This document shows, one piece after another, positions 15,748 through 24,034 of a DNA stretch of 39,944 nt (position 1 is the stretch's first letter; each line of letters starts with the position of its first letter). This stretch comes from Pseudonocardia xinjiangensis (GTDB taxonomy: Bacteria; Actinomycetota; Actinomycetes; Mycobacteriales; Pseudonocardiaceae), in the NCBI RefSeq assembly GCF_012911925.1, contig NZ_JAAXKY010000061.1, positions 1-39,944 of the forward strand, given 5' to 3'. The notes beneath the pieces were generated by a model that was not told the DNA's origin, made no database searches, and was given only the letters and a program-made list of their open reading frames with translations. The translations under genes were made by a program, and so were the position numbers.

Positions 15748-16775
15748 GCGGTGCGAACGGCATCCCGGCGGAACGGCTCGTCGAGCTGTACTCGCAGATG
15801 GTGCGCATCCGGGAGTTCGAGGAGCGGGTGAAGCGGACGTTCGCCGAGCACCCCGGGGTGATCCGCGGGCACACGCACCTCGCCGACGGCGCCGAGGCGT
15901 CCATCGTGGGTTCCGTGGGCGCGATCCGCGACGGTGACCAGGTGTTCGCCACCTACCGCTGCCACGGCTACCCGATCGCCCTGGGCAGCGACACCGCCGC
16001 GATGATGGCCGAGATCTACGGGCGCGCGGGTGGCATCTGCAAGGGCTACGGGGGGTCGATGCACCTTGCCGACCCCGCGCGCGGCTTCCTGGGCACGTCC
16101 GGGATCGTCGGGCAGAACATCCCCCAGGGCACCGGCGCCGCCTACGCGGCCCAGCTGCGCGGCCGCGGCGAGGTGGTGCTCACGTTCTTCGGCGACGGCG
16201 CGTCCAAGCAGGGGGCGTTCCACGAGTCGCTGAACATCGCCGCGGTGTGGAAGCTGCCGGTGGTCTTCATCATGGAGAACAACAGCTTCTCCGCGACGGT
16301 GCGCACCGAGCAGGAGGACGCCAACGCCGCGGCGGGCGAGCCGCTGTCGATGAAGGCGAAGGCCTACAGCATCCCCGGCGTGACGGTGGACGGCTCCGAC
16401 CCGCTGGCCGTGCACGAGGCCGTCGCGACCGCGGTGGACCGGGCCCGCGCGGGGGAGGGCCCCACGCTGATCGAGTCGCTCGTCTACCGCCTGTCCGCGC
16501 ACGGCAACTCGATCGCCCCGCCCGGGGTGCCGCTGCACTACCCGGAGCACGAGGCCATCTCCAAGTACGGCGCGGTGGAGGAGTACGAGGCCGCCAAGCG
16601 CGGCGACCCGATCCCGCGGTTCCGGGCGCACCTCGTCGAGACCGGTGCGCTCACCGCCGAGCGGGCGGCCGAGATCGCCCAGGCGGCTCAGGCGGAGATG
16701 CAGCACGCCGTCGACTTCGGGCTGGAGAGCCCGTTCCCCGAGCCCCACGAGGCGCTCACCTACGTCTACGCCTGA
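15744..16775 (+). CDS. Thiamine-dependent dehydrogenase E1 alpha subunit, first pair
   Basis: The 343-residue subunit has the ThDP signature: G150-D-G (FFGDGASKQGAFHES) through to the Asn pair of FIMENNSF. It also has GGSMHLAD and the YRCHGYPIALG segment where substrate and cofactor meet. It pairs with the next gene as alpha2beta2 E1 and hands an acyl group to lipoyl-E2. Compared with the second alpha subunit it has a Tyr-Arg-Cys-His-Gly segment instead of His-Arg-Ala-His-Gly, plus a C-terminal tail ending LTYVYA. This suggests a different substrate. The ATG overlaps the TIM-barrel gene stop by 4 bases. Confidence 0.92.
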   Translation: MSGANGIPAERLVELYSQMVRIREFEERVKRTFAEHPGVIRGHTHLADGAEASIVGSVGAIRDGDQVFATYRCHGYPIALGSDTAAMMAEIYGRAGGICKGYGGSMHLADPARGFLGTSGIVGQNIPQGTGAAYAAQLRGRGEVVLTFFGDGASKQGAFHESLNIAAVWKLPVVFIMENNSFSATVRTEQEDANAAAGEPLSMKAKAYSIPGVTVDGSDPLAVHEAVATAVDRARAGEGPTLIESLVYRLSAHGNSIAPPGVPLHYPEHEAISKYGAVEEYEAAKRGDPIPRFRAHLVETGALTAERAAEIAQAAQAEMQHAVDFGLESPFPEPHEALTYVYA

Positions 16776-16786
16776 GGGAGCCCGAC

Positions 16787-17776
16787 ATGACGAACGAGAC
16801 GACCCGCGAGATTCCCTACATCGCCGCGATCAACGAGGCGATCCACCAGGAGATGGCCCGCGACGAGGACGTCGTGTTCTTCGGCCAGAGCGTCGGCAAC
16901 AACCCCGAGGACCCGTTCGTGAAGGCCTTCGGGGACGGCCGCGTGCGTGTCACCCCGATCTCCGAGACCGCCGAGATCGGCATGGCGGCGGGCGCCGCGC
17001 TCGCCGGCAAGCGGCCGGTCGTCGACTGCACGATGGCCGAGTTCCTGCTCGTGGCCATGGACCAGGTCGTCAACGAGGCGAACCGGTTCCACTACATGTC
17101 CGGGGGCCAGGTGAAGGCGCCGCTCGTGCTGAAGGCGGGCTACGGCTTCACCGCCGGCTGGGCCGGGCAGCACACCGGCTCCATCTACGGGATGTTCATG
17201 GGCATCCCCGGTCTCAAGGTGGCCCTGCCGTCCACGCCTGCCGACGCCAAGGGGCTGATGGCCACGGCGATCCGCGACGACAACCCGGTGCTGTTCCTGC
17301 ACCACTACCTGCTGACCCTGGAGAAGGGCCCGGTGCCGGAGGGCGAGCACCTGGTGCCGTTCGGGCAGGCGGTCGTCCGTCGCGAGGGCGCCGACGTCAC
17401 GCTCGTGGCCACCGGGTGGACCGTCGGCCACGCCCTGGGCGCGGCCGAGCAGCTTGCCGCCGAGGGGGTGAGCGCCGAGGTCATCGACCCTCGCACGATC
17501 GCTCCGCTGGACACCGCCACGGTGCTGACGTCGGTGGCGAAGACCGGCCGGCTCGTGCTCGTCGACCAGGCCACCCGGCACTCGTCGGTGTCGGCAGTGA
17601 TCGCCGCCGAGGTGGCCGAGCACGGGTTCTCGTCGCTGCGGGCGCCGATCGTGCAGGTCACGGCACTGGACGCGTCGATCCCGTACTCGAAGCCGATGGA
17701 GGACTTCATCCTCCCGGACACCGGCAAGATCGTCGCCGCCGTCCGGCAGGTGCTCGGCGCGGGAGTCGTGGCCTGA
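16787..17776 (+). CDS. Thiamine-dependent dehydrogenase E1 beta subunit, first pair
   Basis: The 329-residue protein is a transketolase-like E1 beta: Transket_pyr domain with SETAEIGMAAGAALAG and VDCTMAEFLLVAMDQVVNEA, then a transketolase C domain with EVIDPRTIAPLDTATVL and VSAVIAAEVAEHGF. It completes the active site of the alpha subunit 11 bases upstream. The N-terminal IPYIAAINEAIHQEMARDED is standard. Like its alpha partner it is clearly distinct from the second beta subunit encoded 1 kb downstream. Confidence 0.92.
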   Translation: MTNETTREIPYIAAINEAIHQEMARDEDVVFFGQSVGNNPEDPFVKAFGDGRVRVTPISETAEIGMAAGAALAGKRPVVDCTMAEFLLVAMDQVVNEANRFHYMSGGQVKAPLVLKAGYGFTAGWAGQHTGSIYGMFMGIPGLKVALPSTPADAKGLMATAIRDDNPVLFLHHYLLTLEKGPVPEGEHLVPFGQAVVRREGADVTLVATGWTVGHALGAAEQLAAEGVSAEVIDPRTIAPLDTATVLTSVAKTGRLVLVDQATRHSSVSAVIAAEVAEHGFSSLRAPIVQVTALDASIPYSKPMEDFILPDTGKIVAAVRQVLGAGVVA

Positions 17777-17777
17777 C

Positions 17778-18770
17778 GTGAGTGGAACGACCGGTCCCGA
17801 TCAGCCCAGCCCGGATCAGCTCAGGGACGCCCTGCGCCTCATGTGGCGGATCCGGGCCATGGAGGAACGTGTCGGGCAGCTCAAGCGGGCCGGGGAGGTG
17901 CACGGCCTGATCCACCTGTCCGTCGGGCAGGAGGGCGTGGCCGCCGCCGTCTGCGGTCAGCTGCGCGACGACGACGCCGTCTACAGCGGGCACCGCGCCC
18001 ACGGGCACACCCTCGCCAAGGGTGCCCCGCTGCCGGCCCTGCTCGCGGAGCTGATGGGACGGGTCGGCGGGCTGTGCAAGGGGCTCGGCGGCTCGATGCA
18101 CCTCGTGGACGTCGAGCACGGGATGCTCGGGGCCACCGGCGTGGTCGGGGGCAACATCCCGATGGCGCTGGGCAGCGCGCTCGCCGCCCGGATGCGGGGC
18201 GGCGACGCGGTCGCCGTGGTGTTCTTCGGCGACGGCGCGGTGCAGGCAGGCCAGTTCAACGAGTCGATCAACATCGCGACGCTGTGGAAGCTGCCGGTGG
18301 TGTTCGTGTGCGAGAACAACGGCTTCGCCGAGTTCAGCCCGCGCTCGGCACACACGAACGTCGAGCGGGTGAGCGACGTCGTCGCCCCGTACGACCTGCC
18401 GCGCGAGACCGTGGACGGCAACGAGTTCGCCGCCGTCCGGTCGGTGTTCGGGCGGATGCTCGCCGGCGTCCGGGCGGGGGAGGGGCCTGCGCTGCTGGAG
18501 TGCCTCACCCACCGGCTGCGCGGGCACTACGAGGGCGACCCCGACCGCTACCGCGAGGCCGTCTCGAAGGCGGAGTGGCAGGAGAAGGACCCGATCCTGC
18601 GGCTGCAGCGCCAGGGCGCCGCGGACGGCTGGCTGGCCGATGGCGACCCTGCGGAGTTCGAAGCGGCGGCGCGGACCGAGGTGGACGAGGCCGTGGAGGC
18701 GGCGCGGCGCAGCCCGTTCCCCGACGAGGCGCTGGCGGCGTCGCTGGTGCGGGCCGGAGGAAAGTCATGA
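17778..18770 (+). CDS. Thiamine-dependent dehydrogenase E1 alpha subunit, second pair (acetoin dehydrogenase-like)
   Basis: The 330-residue subunit starts at GTG 17778, directly after the previous stop. It has HLSVGQEGVAAAV, SGHRAHGHTLAKG and GGSMHLVD, and the ThDP signature from G151 (FFGDGAVQAGQFNES) to FVCENNGF. The RAHGHTLAKG segment and the CEN-NGFAE stretch are those of AcoA-type acetoin:DCPIP oxidoreductases as well as short pyruvate-type E1s. Acetoin or a related ketol is therefore a candidate substrate, not a certainty. It overlaps the next gene by 4 bases. Confidence 0.92.
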   Translation: MSGTTGPDQPSPDQLRDALRLMWRIRAMEERVGQLKRAGEVHGLIHLSVGQEGVAAAVCGQLRDDDAVYSGHRAHGHTLAKGAPLPALLAELMGRVGGLCKGLGGSMHLVDVEHGMLGATGVVGGNIPMALGSALAARMRGGDAVAVVFFGDGAVQAGQFNESINIATLWKLPVVFVCENNGFAEFSPRSAHTNVERVSDVVAPYDLPRETVDGNEFAAVRSVFGRMLAGVRAGEGPALLECLTHRLRGHYEGDPDRYREAVSKAEWQEKDPILRLQRQGAADGWLADGDPAEFEAAARTEVDEAVEAARRSPFPDEALAASLVRAGGKS

Positions 18771-19780
18771 GTGAGACGCACGAGACGACCTACGCGGCGG
18801 CCGTCGCCGGCGCGATCGGCGACGCCATGCGCGTCGACCCCACCGTGTTCGTGATCGGGGAGGACGTCACGGCGGGCGGGCCGTTCACGACGACGGCCGG
18901 GCTCGTCGACGAGTTCGGCACCGAGCGCGTGCTCGACACCCCCATCAGCGAGGCCGCGATCTGCGGGATCGCCGTCGGGGCGGCGCAGTCCGGCCTGCGG
19001 CCGGTGCTGGAGATCATGTACATCGACTTCATCACCCTCGCGCTGGACCAACTGGTCAACCAGGCGGCGAAGGCGCACTTCATGTCGGGCGGCCAGCTGA
19101 CCGTCCCGATGGTGCTGCGCACGCAGGGCGGCGCGGGGCACCGGTCGGGGGCGCAGCACTCGCAGAGCATGGAGAGCTGGCTGACCCACGTGCCGGGCCT
19201 GACGGTCGTGATGCCCAGCCGGGCCGTCGACGCTGCCGGGCTCCTGGCCAGCGCGATCGCCGACCCCGGGCCCGTCGTGGTGGTCGAGAACAAGACGCTG
19301 TACTTCCGCAAGGAGACCGTGCCCGCCTGTATCGAGCCGGTCCCGATCGGCAAGGCGGCGATCCTGCGTCCCGGCCGTGACGTCACCGTCGTCGCGCTGT
19401 CGCGGCTGGTGCACGAGGCACTCGCGGCGGCCGAGACGCTCGCTGCCGAGGGCATCGAGGTGGAGGTGATCGACCCGCGCACGCTCGTCCCGCTCGACCT
19501 GGAGACGATCCTGGAGTCGGTCCGGCGCACCAACCGGCTGGTCGTGGCGCACGAGGCGGTGCAGCACGGCGGCTTCGGTGCCGAGATCGCCGCGGCCGTC
19601 CAGCATGCGGGCTTCGACGACCTCGACGCGCCGATCGAGCGCGTCGGCGCGCCGTTCCAGCCGATCCCGGTCAGCCCGCACCTGGAGGACGCGTACCTGC
19701 CGGGTGCGGCCGAGGTGCGAGCCGCCGTGCTCGCGACGCTCGGCCGCAGTGACCCCGGTGCGGATCTCACGTCGCACTGA
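18767..19780 (+). CDS. Thiamine-dependent dehydrogenase E1 beta subunit, second pair (acetoin dehydrogenase-like)
   Basis: This 337-residue E1 beta has MRVDPTVFVIGEDVTAGG, DTPISEAAICGIAVGAAQSG, EIMYIDFITLALDQLVNQAA and the C-terminal EVIDPRTLVPLDLETIL. It resembles AcoB-type subunits and pairs with the alpha subunit whose stop it overlaps (ATGA). It is the last gene of the operon. Its 3' end overlaps the convergent PheC-like gene by 14 bases, with no terminator hairpin visible between them. Confidence 0.92.
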   Translation: MSETHETTYAAAVAGAIGDAMRVDPTVFVIGEDVTAGGPFTTTAGLVDEFGTERVLDTPISEAAICGIAVGAAQSGLRPVLEIMYIDFITLALDQLVNQAAKAHFMSGGQLTVPMVLRTQGGAGHRSGAQHSQSMESWLTHVPGLTVVMPSRAVDAAGLLASAIADPGPVVVVENKTLYFRKETVPACIEPVPIGKAAILRPGRDVTVVALSRLVHEALAAAETLAAEGIEVEVIDPRTLVPLDLETILESVRRTNRLVVAHEAVQHGGFGAEIAAAVQHAGFDDLDAPIERVGAPFQPIPVSPHLEDAYLPGAAEVRAAVLATLGRSDPGADLTSH

Positions 19781-20591
19781 TCACCTGACCCGTCCATTTC
19801 TGGCTGATCGCCGCGTACGTGCCGTCGTTCTGCGCGATGTTCAGCCACTCGTCGACCCATTGCTGCATGACCGGATCGCTCTGCGGGATCAGATAGGCCT
19901 TCTGCTCGAACGTGAAGGGATGGTCAAGGCTCTCCCCGCAGAGCTGTGGGTTCGCCTTCGTCTGCCACCGCACCTCACTGGCGTCCGTGATCATCACGTC
20001 TGCCTTGTTGTCGAGGAGCTGGCTGAAGATGGTGTTGTTGTCCGGGAAGTCCACGACCGTGGCGTGATGGATGTTCGCCTTGTCGAAATCGGCGTTGGTG
20101 CCATCCGGGTTCACGACGACGCGCACTCCGGGCTGGTCGATCCTGGCCAATGTCGGATACTTCGAGCGGTCGGCGCAGCGGACGATGGCCGCCTTGCCGT
20201 CGCGCAGGTAGGGGGCGCTGTAGAGCGCGTGCTGCGCGCGATCGAGGGTGACGCTGATACCCCCCATCGCCATGTCGCACTTCGTGCCGAGGTCGCCCAG
20301 CATGGTGCCCCACGTCGTCGGGACGAGGTCCAGCTTGACGCCCAGGCGCTGGGCCATGTTCTGGGCCATCTCGATGTCGATCCCGCTCCACTGCCCCTGC
20401 GGATCGCGATAGGTGAACGGGCGGTAGTCCCCGGTGCTGCAGACCCGGACGGTGCCCTGCTTGACGATGTCGTTCAGGTTCGGCGCTTGTGCGGGCGCCG
20501 CGGCCGACGCCGTCGAACCACACGCTGCGGCCAGCGTCGCAACGACTGCGGCCGTCACGGCAAAGGCGCACCTACCCCACGGACTTTTCAT
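19767..20591 (-). CDS. Cyclohexadienyl dehydratase (PheC)-like lipoprotein of the family-3 binding-protein fold
   Basis: The 274-residue product starts at ATG 20591 with a lipoprotein signal (lipobox LAAAC, Cys24). The mature part has the family-3 amino-acid binding-protein fold, but its closest match from memory is Pseudomonas aeruginosa cyclohexadienyl dehydratase. Shared stretches are STGDYRPFTYRD, MAMGGISVTLDRAQ, SAPYLRDGK, ARIDQPGVRVVVNPDGTN and DNNTIF. E206, in ITDASEVR, lines up with PheC Glu173, the proposed general acid that ordinary binding proteins lack. If active, it would turn prephenate or arogenate into phenylpyruvate or phenylalanine outside the membrane. A plain amino-acid binding protein is the alternative; no transporter genes are adjacent. 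Confidence 0.75.
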   Translation of the reverse strand: MKSPWGRCAFAVTAAVVATLAAACGSTASAAAPAQAPNLNDIVKQGTVRVCSTGDYRPFTYRDPQGQWSGIDIEMAQNMAQRLGVKLDLVPTTWGTMLGDLGTKCDMAMGGISVTLDRAQHALYSAPYLRDGKAAIVRCADRSKYPTLARIDQPGVRVVVNPDGTNADFDKANIHHATVVDFPDNNTIFSQLLDNKADVMITDASEVRWQTKANPQLCGESLDHPFTFEQKAYLIPQSDPVMQQWVDEWLNIAQNDGTYAAISQKWTGQVISAT

Positions 20592-20836
20592 GAGATCGAT
20601 ACCTAGCAGTCCGTGCGCCGGCGGCTGGAACAACAACTGCGCAATTCGGGCCGCCCGGCGGCGTCGACGCCCTCAACTGGGGGATTGGCCCGGCTATGAC
20701 GCCGCTCACTGTTCCACTCAGTGGTCCAACGGGTGGGCACGGTGTCCGTGCTGGACCGGAACGCCCTGGATGTGCCGTGGAGTGCCGTCGGGGTGTGTCG
20801 CGCCACTCCGGACCGGAGGGGAACGCGACCGGACCC

Positions 20837-20861
20837 TAAAATAACTAGCATTGCGAACTAG
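20837..20861 (+). promoter_or_regulatory. Promoter -10 region with repeated AACTAG before the DHA2 pump gene
   Basis: TAAAAT (20837-20842) is a good -10 box in an otherwise GC-rich stretch; the -35 region is weak. It is followed by AACTAG at 20843-20848 and again at 20856-20861 (13-base period), about where transcription should begin. CTAG is rare in such DNA, so the pair may be a repressor site. The rest of 20592-20914 shows no gene that I can support. Confidence 0.45.
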
Positions 20862-20914
20862 AAGCGGGCGTTCTCAGCTTCCTGCTCTCCGACGTCCTCC
20901 AAGGAGTTCCTGCA

Positions 20915-22483
20915 GTGACCAGTGTGGTCCCCTCCGGCACGAAGGGGATCGGCTTCCGCTCGGAGCGCGGGCCGGTCCTCCTCGCGGTGATGCTCGGCAC
21001 CGGTCTCGTGGCGCTGGACAGCACGATCATCGCCACGGCCGTCCCGTCCATCGTGACCGACCTCGGGGGCTTCGAACAGTTCCCCTGGCTGTTCTCGATC
21101 TACCTCCTCACCCAGGCGGTGACCGTCCCGCTCTACGGCAAGTTCGCGGACGTCCTGGGCCGCAAGCCGGTGATGCTCTGGGGCATCGCGGTGTTCCTGC
21201 TCGGCTCGGTGCTCTGCGGCGCGGCATGGAGCATGCCCGTCCTGATCATCTCCCGGGCCATCCAGGGGATCGGGGCGGGAGCCGTCCAGCCGATCAGCAT
21301 GACGATCGTCGGCGACCAGTACACGGTGGAGGAACGCGGCAAGGTCCAGGGCTACCTCGCCACCGTGTGGGCCATGGCGTCGGTGATCGGGCCGACCCTC
21401 GGCGGGGTCTTCGCCGAGTACCTCTCGTGGCGGTGGATCTTCTACGTCAACGTCCCCGTCGGCGCGATCGCCGTGGTGGTGCTGGTCCTCAAGTTCACCG
21501 AGACGGTCGAGCGGCGCAAGCGCCGCATCGACTACCTGGGCGCCGCCTTGCTCACCCTCGGCTGCTCGCTGCTGATCCTCGGGCTGCTCGAAGGTGGCGT
21601 GGCCTGGGGATGGGGCTCGGTGCAGGGCGTCCTGATCTTCGCCATCAGCGCCGCGATGCTGATCGCCTTCGTGTTCGTCGAGCGGCGGGCCGTCGAGCCC
21701 GTGGTGCCGCTGTGGGTGTTCAGCAAGCGCACGCTGGTGGGCGGAAACCTGGCGTCGCTCGTCATCGGGGCTCTGCTGATCGGGATGAGCTCCTACCTGC
21801 CCACCTTCGCCGAAGGCGTACTGGGAACCGGCGCGCTCGTCGCCGGCCTGACGCTCGGGGCGATGACCGTCGGGTGGCCCCTCTCGGCGTCCCAGGCCGG
21901 GCGCATCTACATGCGGCTCGGCTTCCGGGACACCGCACTCATCGGGAGCGTCTTCGTCGTCATCGGGGCGCTGCTGATCGCCCTGCTGCCGATCGGGGCG
22001 ACGGTGTGGGAGGCCGCGGGCGCGGCCTTCGTGCTCGGTGTCGGTCTGGGCCTCGCGTCGGTCCCCACCCTGGTCGCCGTGCAGTCGACGGTCGGCTGGA
22101 ACCGGCGTGGAGTGGTGACCGGCACCAACATGTTCAACCGCTCGATGGGCAGCGCCATCGGCGTGGCTGTCCTCGGGGCGATCGCCAACGCCACGCTCGC
22201 GAACCGCTTCGCGCACCCGCCGGCCGCGGTGGCCGGGCACCTGCCACCGAGCGCCGACGCCACCAGCCTCGTGCTGGGCGGGCACCTCGACCCGGCCTCG
22301 CCGGTCGACGCGTTCGTCCGCAGCGCCCTCTACGACGCCACGCACAACGTGTTCCTGGTGATGTTCGTGATCAGCGTCGTCATCGTGGGGGCCGTGCTGC
22401 TGATGCCGCGCAAGACCACGGAGCTGACCTTCCCCGAGGACGCTCAGGCGCGGGCGGCGTCGCCCAGCATCCCGACGGCCTGA
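20915..22483 (+). CDS. DHA2-family (14-TMS) drug:H+ antiporter
   Basis: The 522-residue protein has the EmrB/QacA pattern. Motif D1-like GLVALDSTIIATAVPSI is in TM1, GKFADVLGRKPVML is the loop 2-3 motif A, and motif C-like ATVWAMASVIGPTLGG is in TM5. About 14 membrane segments are evident. It should export hydrophobic drugs or metabolites with the proton gradient. GTG 20915 has AAGGAG 8 bases upstream. It converges with a TetR gene with 40 bases of overlap, which suggests that this regulator controls it. Substrate unknown. Confidence 0.93.
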   Translation: MTSVVPSGTKGIGFRSERGPVLLAVMLGTGLVALDSTIIATAVPSIVTDLGGFEQFPWLFSIYLLTQAVTVPLYGKFADVLGRKPVMLWGIAVFLLGSVLCGAAWSMPVLIISRAIQGIGAGAVQPISMTIVGDQYTVEERGKVQGYLATVWAMASVIGPTLGGVFAEYLSWRWIFYVNVPVGAIAVVVLVLKFTETVERRKRRIDYLGAALLTLGCSLLILGLLEGGVAWGWGSVQGVLIFAISAAMLIAFVFVERRAVEPVVPLWVFSKRTLVGGNLASLVIGALLIGMSSYLPTFAEGVLGTGALVAGLTLGAMTVGWPLSASQAGRIYMRLGFRDTALIGSVFVVIGALLIALLPIGATVWEAAGAAFVLGVGLGLASVPTLVAVQSTVGWNRRGVVTGTNMFNRSMGSAIGVAVLGAIANATLANRFAHPPAAVAGHLPPSADATSLVLGGHLDPASPVDAFVRSALYDATHNVFLVMFVISVVIVGAVLLMPRKTTELTFPEDAQARAASPSIPTA

Positions 22484-23073
22484 CGGCACAGCCACCGCTC
22501 GGCCTCGTCGTAGCTCCACCCGCAGTCCGCGACGAGGGTGCGCCAGGCGGTGATCCCGAAGCAGAACCAGAGGCGGTCGGCTGCCGCGTCCACGCCCAGG
22601 CCGGGAGCGAGCAGCCCCCGGGTGTGGAGGTGCTCGGCGACGCGGCGGAGGGTGTCCCGGTAGTAGTCCGTGGACCGGTGCCAGATCTCCTCGGCGATGT
22701 CGCTGCCCGCCATCGACGAGAACATGATCTGGATGGTCTCGTGGTGCGCCTCGTTGCCCGTGCGCGTGCCGCGGGCCAGCGCTCGCATGGCCGCGTCGAG
22801 ATCCTCGCTCCGCAGCACCTCGGCGAGGGTCTCCTGCGCGCCCGCGTTCTGGACGGCGTCGGTCAGCAGCTCCGTGAGGATGTCGGCCTTCGTGCCCGCG
22901 CTCGCGTACACCGTCTTGACGGCGATGCCAGCGTGCCTGGCGATGTCGGCCACGGTGACGCGGGCGTAGCCCTGTGCCGCGAAGAGATCGCGGGCGCCGC
23001 GCAGGATGTCGCGGCGCGTGTCGGCCGCGTCGCTCTCCCGGCGCGGCGAGCGGTAGGAGCGCGTCGAAGCCAT
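22444..23073 (-). CDS. TetR-family transcriptional regulator
   Basis: The 209-residue protein has an N-terminal TetR HTH (RRDILRGARDLFAAQGYARV, then TVADIARHAGIAVKTVYASA) and a variable helical ligand domain. It is the natural regulator of the convergent efflux gene, although convergent rather than divergent pairing is less common. An imperfect inverted repeat at 23105-23122, 32 bases before the start, may be its own operator. The 3' end overlaps the pump gene by 40 bases, so read-through antisense transcription is possible. Confidence 0.93.
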   Translation of the reverse strand: MASTRSYRSPRRESDAADTRRDILRGARDLFAAQGYARVTVADIARHAGIAVKTVYASAGTKADILTELLTDAVQNAGAQETLAEVLRSEDLDAAMRALARGTRTGNEAHHETIQIMFSSMAGSDIAEEIWHRSTDYYRDTLRRVAEHLHTRGLLAPGLGVDAAADRLWFCFGITAWRTLVADCGWSYDEAERWLCRQAVGMLGDAARA

Positions 23074-23104
23074 GCCCGGAGTCTAGGGGTCGATGCAGGC
23101 GTAG

Positions 23105-23122
23105 GGTATTGATTGCATTACC
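23105..23122. promoter_or_regulatory. Imperfect inverted repeat upstream of tetR
   Basis: The 18-base stretch GGTATTGATTGCATTACC has symmetric GGTA and TACC arms and matches its complement at 12 of 18 positions. It lies in the 98-base gap between the TetR gene and the divergent hemerythrin-like gene. It is AT-rich compared with the surroundings and is a candidate operator for TetR autoregulation. Confidence 0.4.
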
Positions 23123-23171
23123 GTTCACCTGAAACTGTCTCGCCGCTGCCCGTCCTGATCCGAGGTGCTCC

Positions 23172-23861
23172 ATGACCGCTCTGCAGCCCGACCCTGCCGA
23201 GGGCCTGCGCATGTACGACGAACTGCTGGCCGTGCACACGATCCTGCGGCGCGGGTCGGAGCTGATCGCGCAGTCGCTGAAGGTGCTGGCGGACGACGGT
23301 CCCGTGGACGTCCGGGCGCTCGTCTCCGTGGCGCAGTGGCACAACGGCTTCCTGCACCATCACCACCGGAGCGAGGACGCGCAGTTCTGGCCGCTGCTGC
23401 GCCGGCTCTTCCCCGGCTCCGCCGACGACCTGACCCGGCTCACGCAGGAGCACGAGGAGCTCGACGCGAACCTGACCGCGCTGTCGGAGGCCATCGGCGC
23501 GCTCGGCGCGGCCCGCACTCCGGCGGAGCGCCGGGCGGCGGTGCAGGTCGCCGCGACCACGGGATACCCGAAGGCCGTCGTCTGCCGCGACGCCCTCGGC
23601 GAGCACCTGGACGACGAGGAGCCCGTGCTGCGCGCACTGTTCCCCCAGGTGTCCGCGGCCGAGATCCGCACGCTGCGGGCGGCGATCGTGGCGGCGGCCC
23701 CCAAGTCCGGTCCGGACCTGGTACTCGGGCTCCTCTCCGATCCCACGCCCGCCCCGGGCTATGACGCCATCGTGGCGAACTTCCCGCCGCCGGTGCGCTG
23801 GCTGCGCCCGGTGCTGCTGCGCCGCTACCACGCGCGCCGCAAGGCGCTCGGGGTGGCGTAG
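23172..23861 (+). CDS. Hemerythrin HHE-domain protein
   Basis: The 229-residue protein has the HHE cation-binding pattern of a four-helix bundle with a di-iron site: H22 (LLAVHTILRRG), H57 with the His cluster 62-65 (WHNGFLHHHHRSED), EHEELD, and GEHLDDEEPVL. The C-terminus (about 175-229) ends in a basic amphipathic stretch, RWLRPVLLRRYHARRKAL. Such proteins bind O2 or NO, or sense redox state; the exact role is unknown. It is divergent from tetR and lies upstream of gntR. Confidence 0.9.
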   Translation: MTALQPDPAEGLRMYDELLAVHTILRRGSELIAQSLKVLADDGPVDVRALVSVAQWHNGFLHHHHRSEDAQFWPLLRRLFPGSADDLTRLTQEHEELDANLTALSEAIGALGAARTPAERRAAVQVAATTGYPKAVVCRDALGEHLDDEEPVLRALFPQVSAAEIRTLRAAIVAAAPKSGPDLVLGLLSDPTPAPGYDAIVANFPPPVRWLRPVLLRRYHARRKALGVA

Positions 23862-23979
23862 AGCGGGGCGCGCCGCCGGATCTGCGCCGCGTTGGCGCGC
23901 GACTGATCTTCGGCGCTATGGTGGGCTCGTGTCCGATCCTGGGTGTTCGTCCGAACGGCCCGAACCGGATATCCGCTCC

Positions 23980-23992
23980 CTGTATGACGATC
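23980..23992. promoter_or_regulatory. Putative GntR operator, site 1 (autoregulation)
   Basis: On the minus strand this reads GATCGTCATACAG, sharing the 9-mer GTCATACAG and the preceding GAT with site 2 (24887-24899). It lies 43 bases before the preferred GTG start of the GntR gene, as expected for autoregulation. Confidence 0.55.
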
Positions 23993-24034
23993 ATGCCGTA
24001 CGCTGAGCCGGTGAGCGAAGCCGGGAGCGAGCAG

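Noticed and set aside
20603..20851. 82-codon minus-strand frame in the gap before the efflux pump
   Set aside because: No recognisable motif, odd composition and no ribosome-binding site; the region is better read as promoter DNA.
20858..23344. Minus-strand frame of 828 codons across the efflux pump, tetR and hemerythrin genes
   Set aside because: It crosses three well-supported genes, two of them antisense, and codes His/Arg/Asp-rich low-complexity sequence.
23918..24034. Extended N-terminus for the GntR regulator from ATG 23918
   Set aside because: The added residues look non-coding (many Pro, Cys and Gly), would cover the operator-like site, and lack a ribosome-binding site. GTG 24035 has one.
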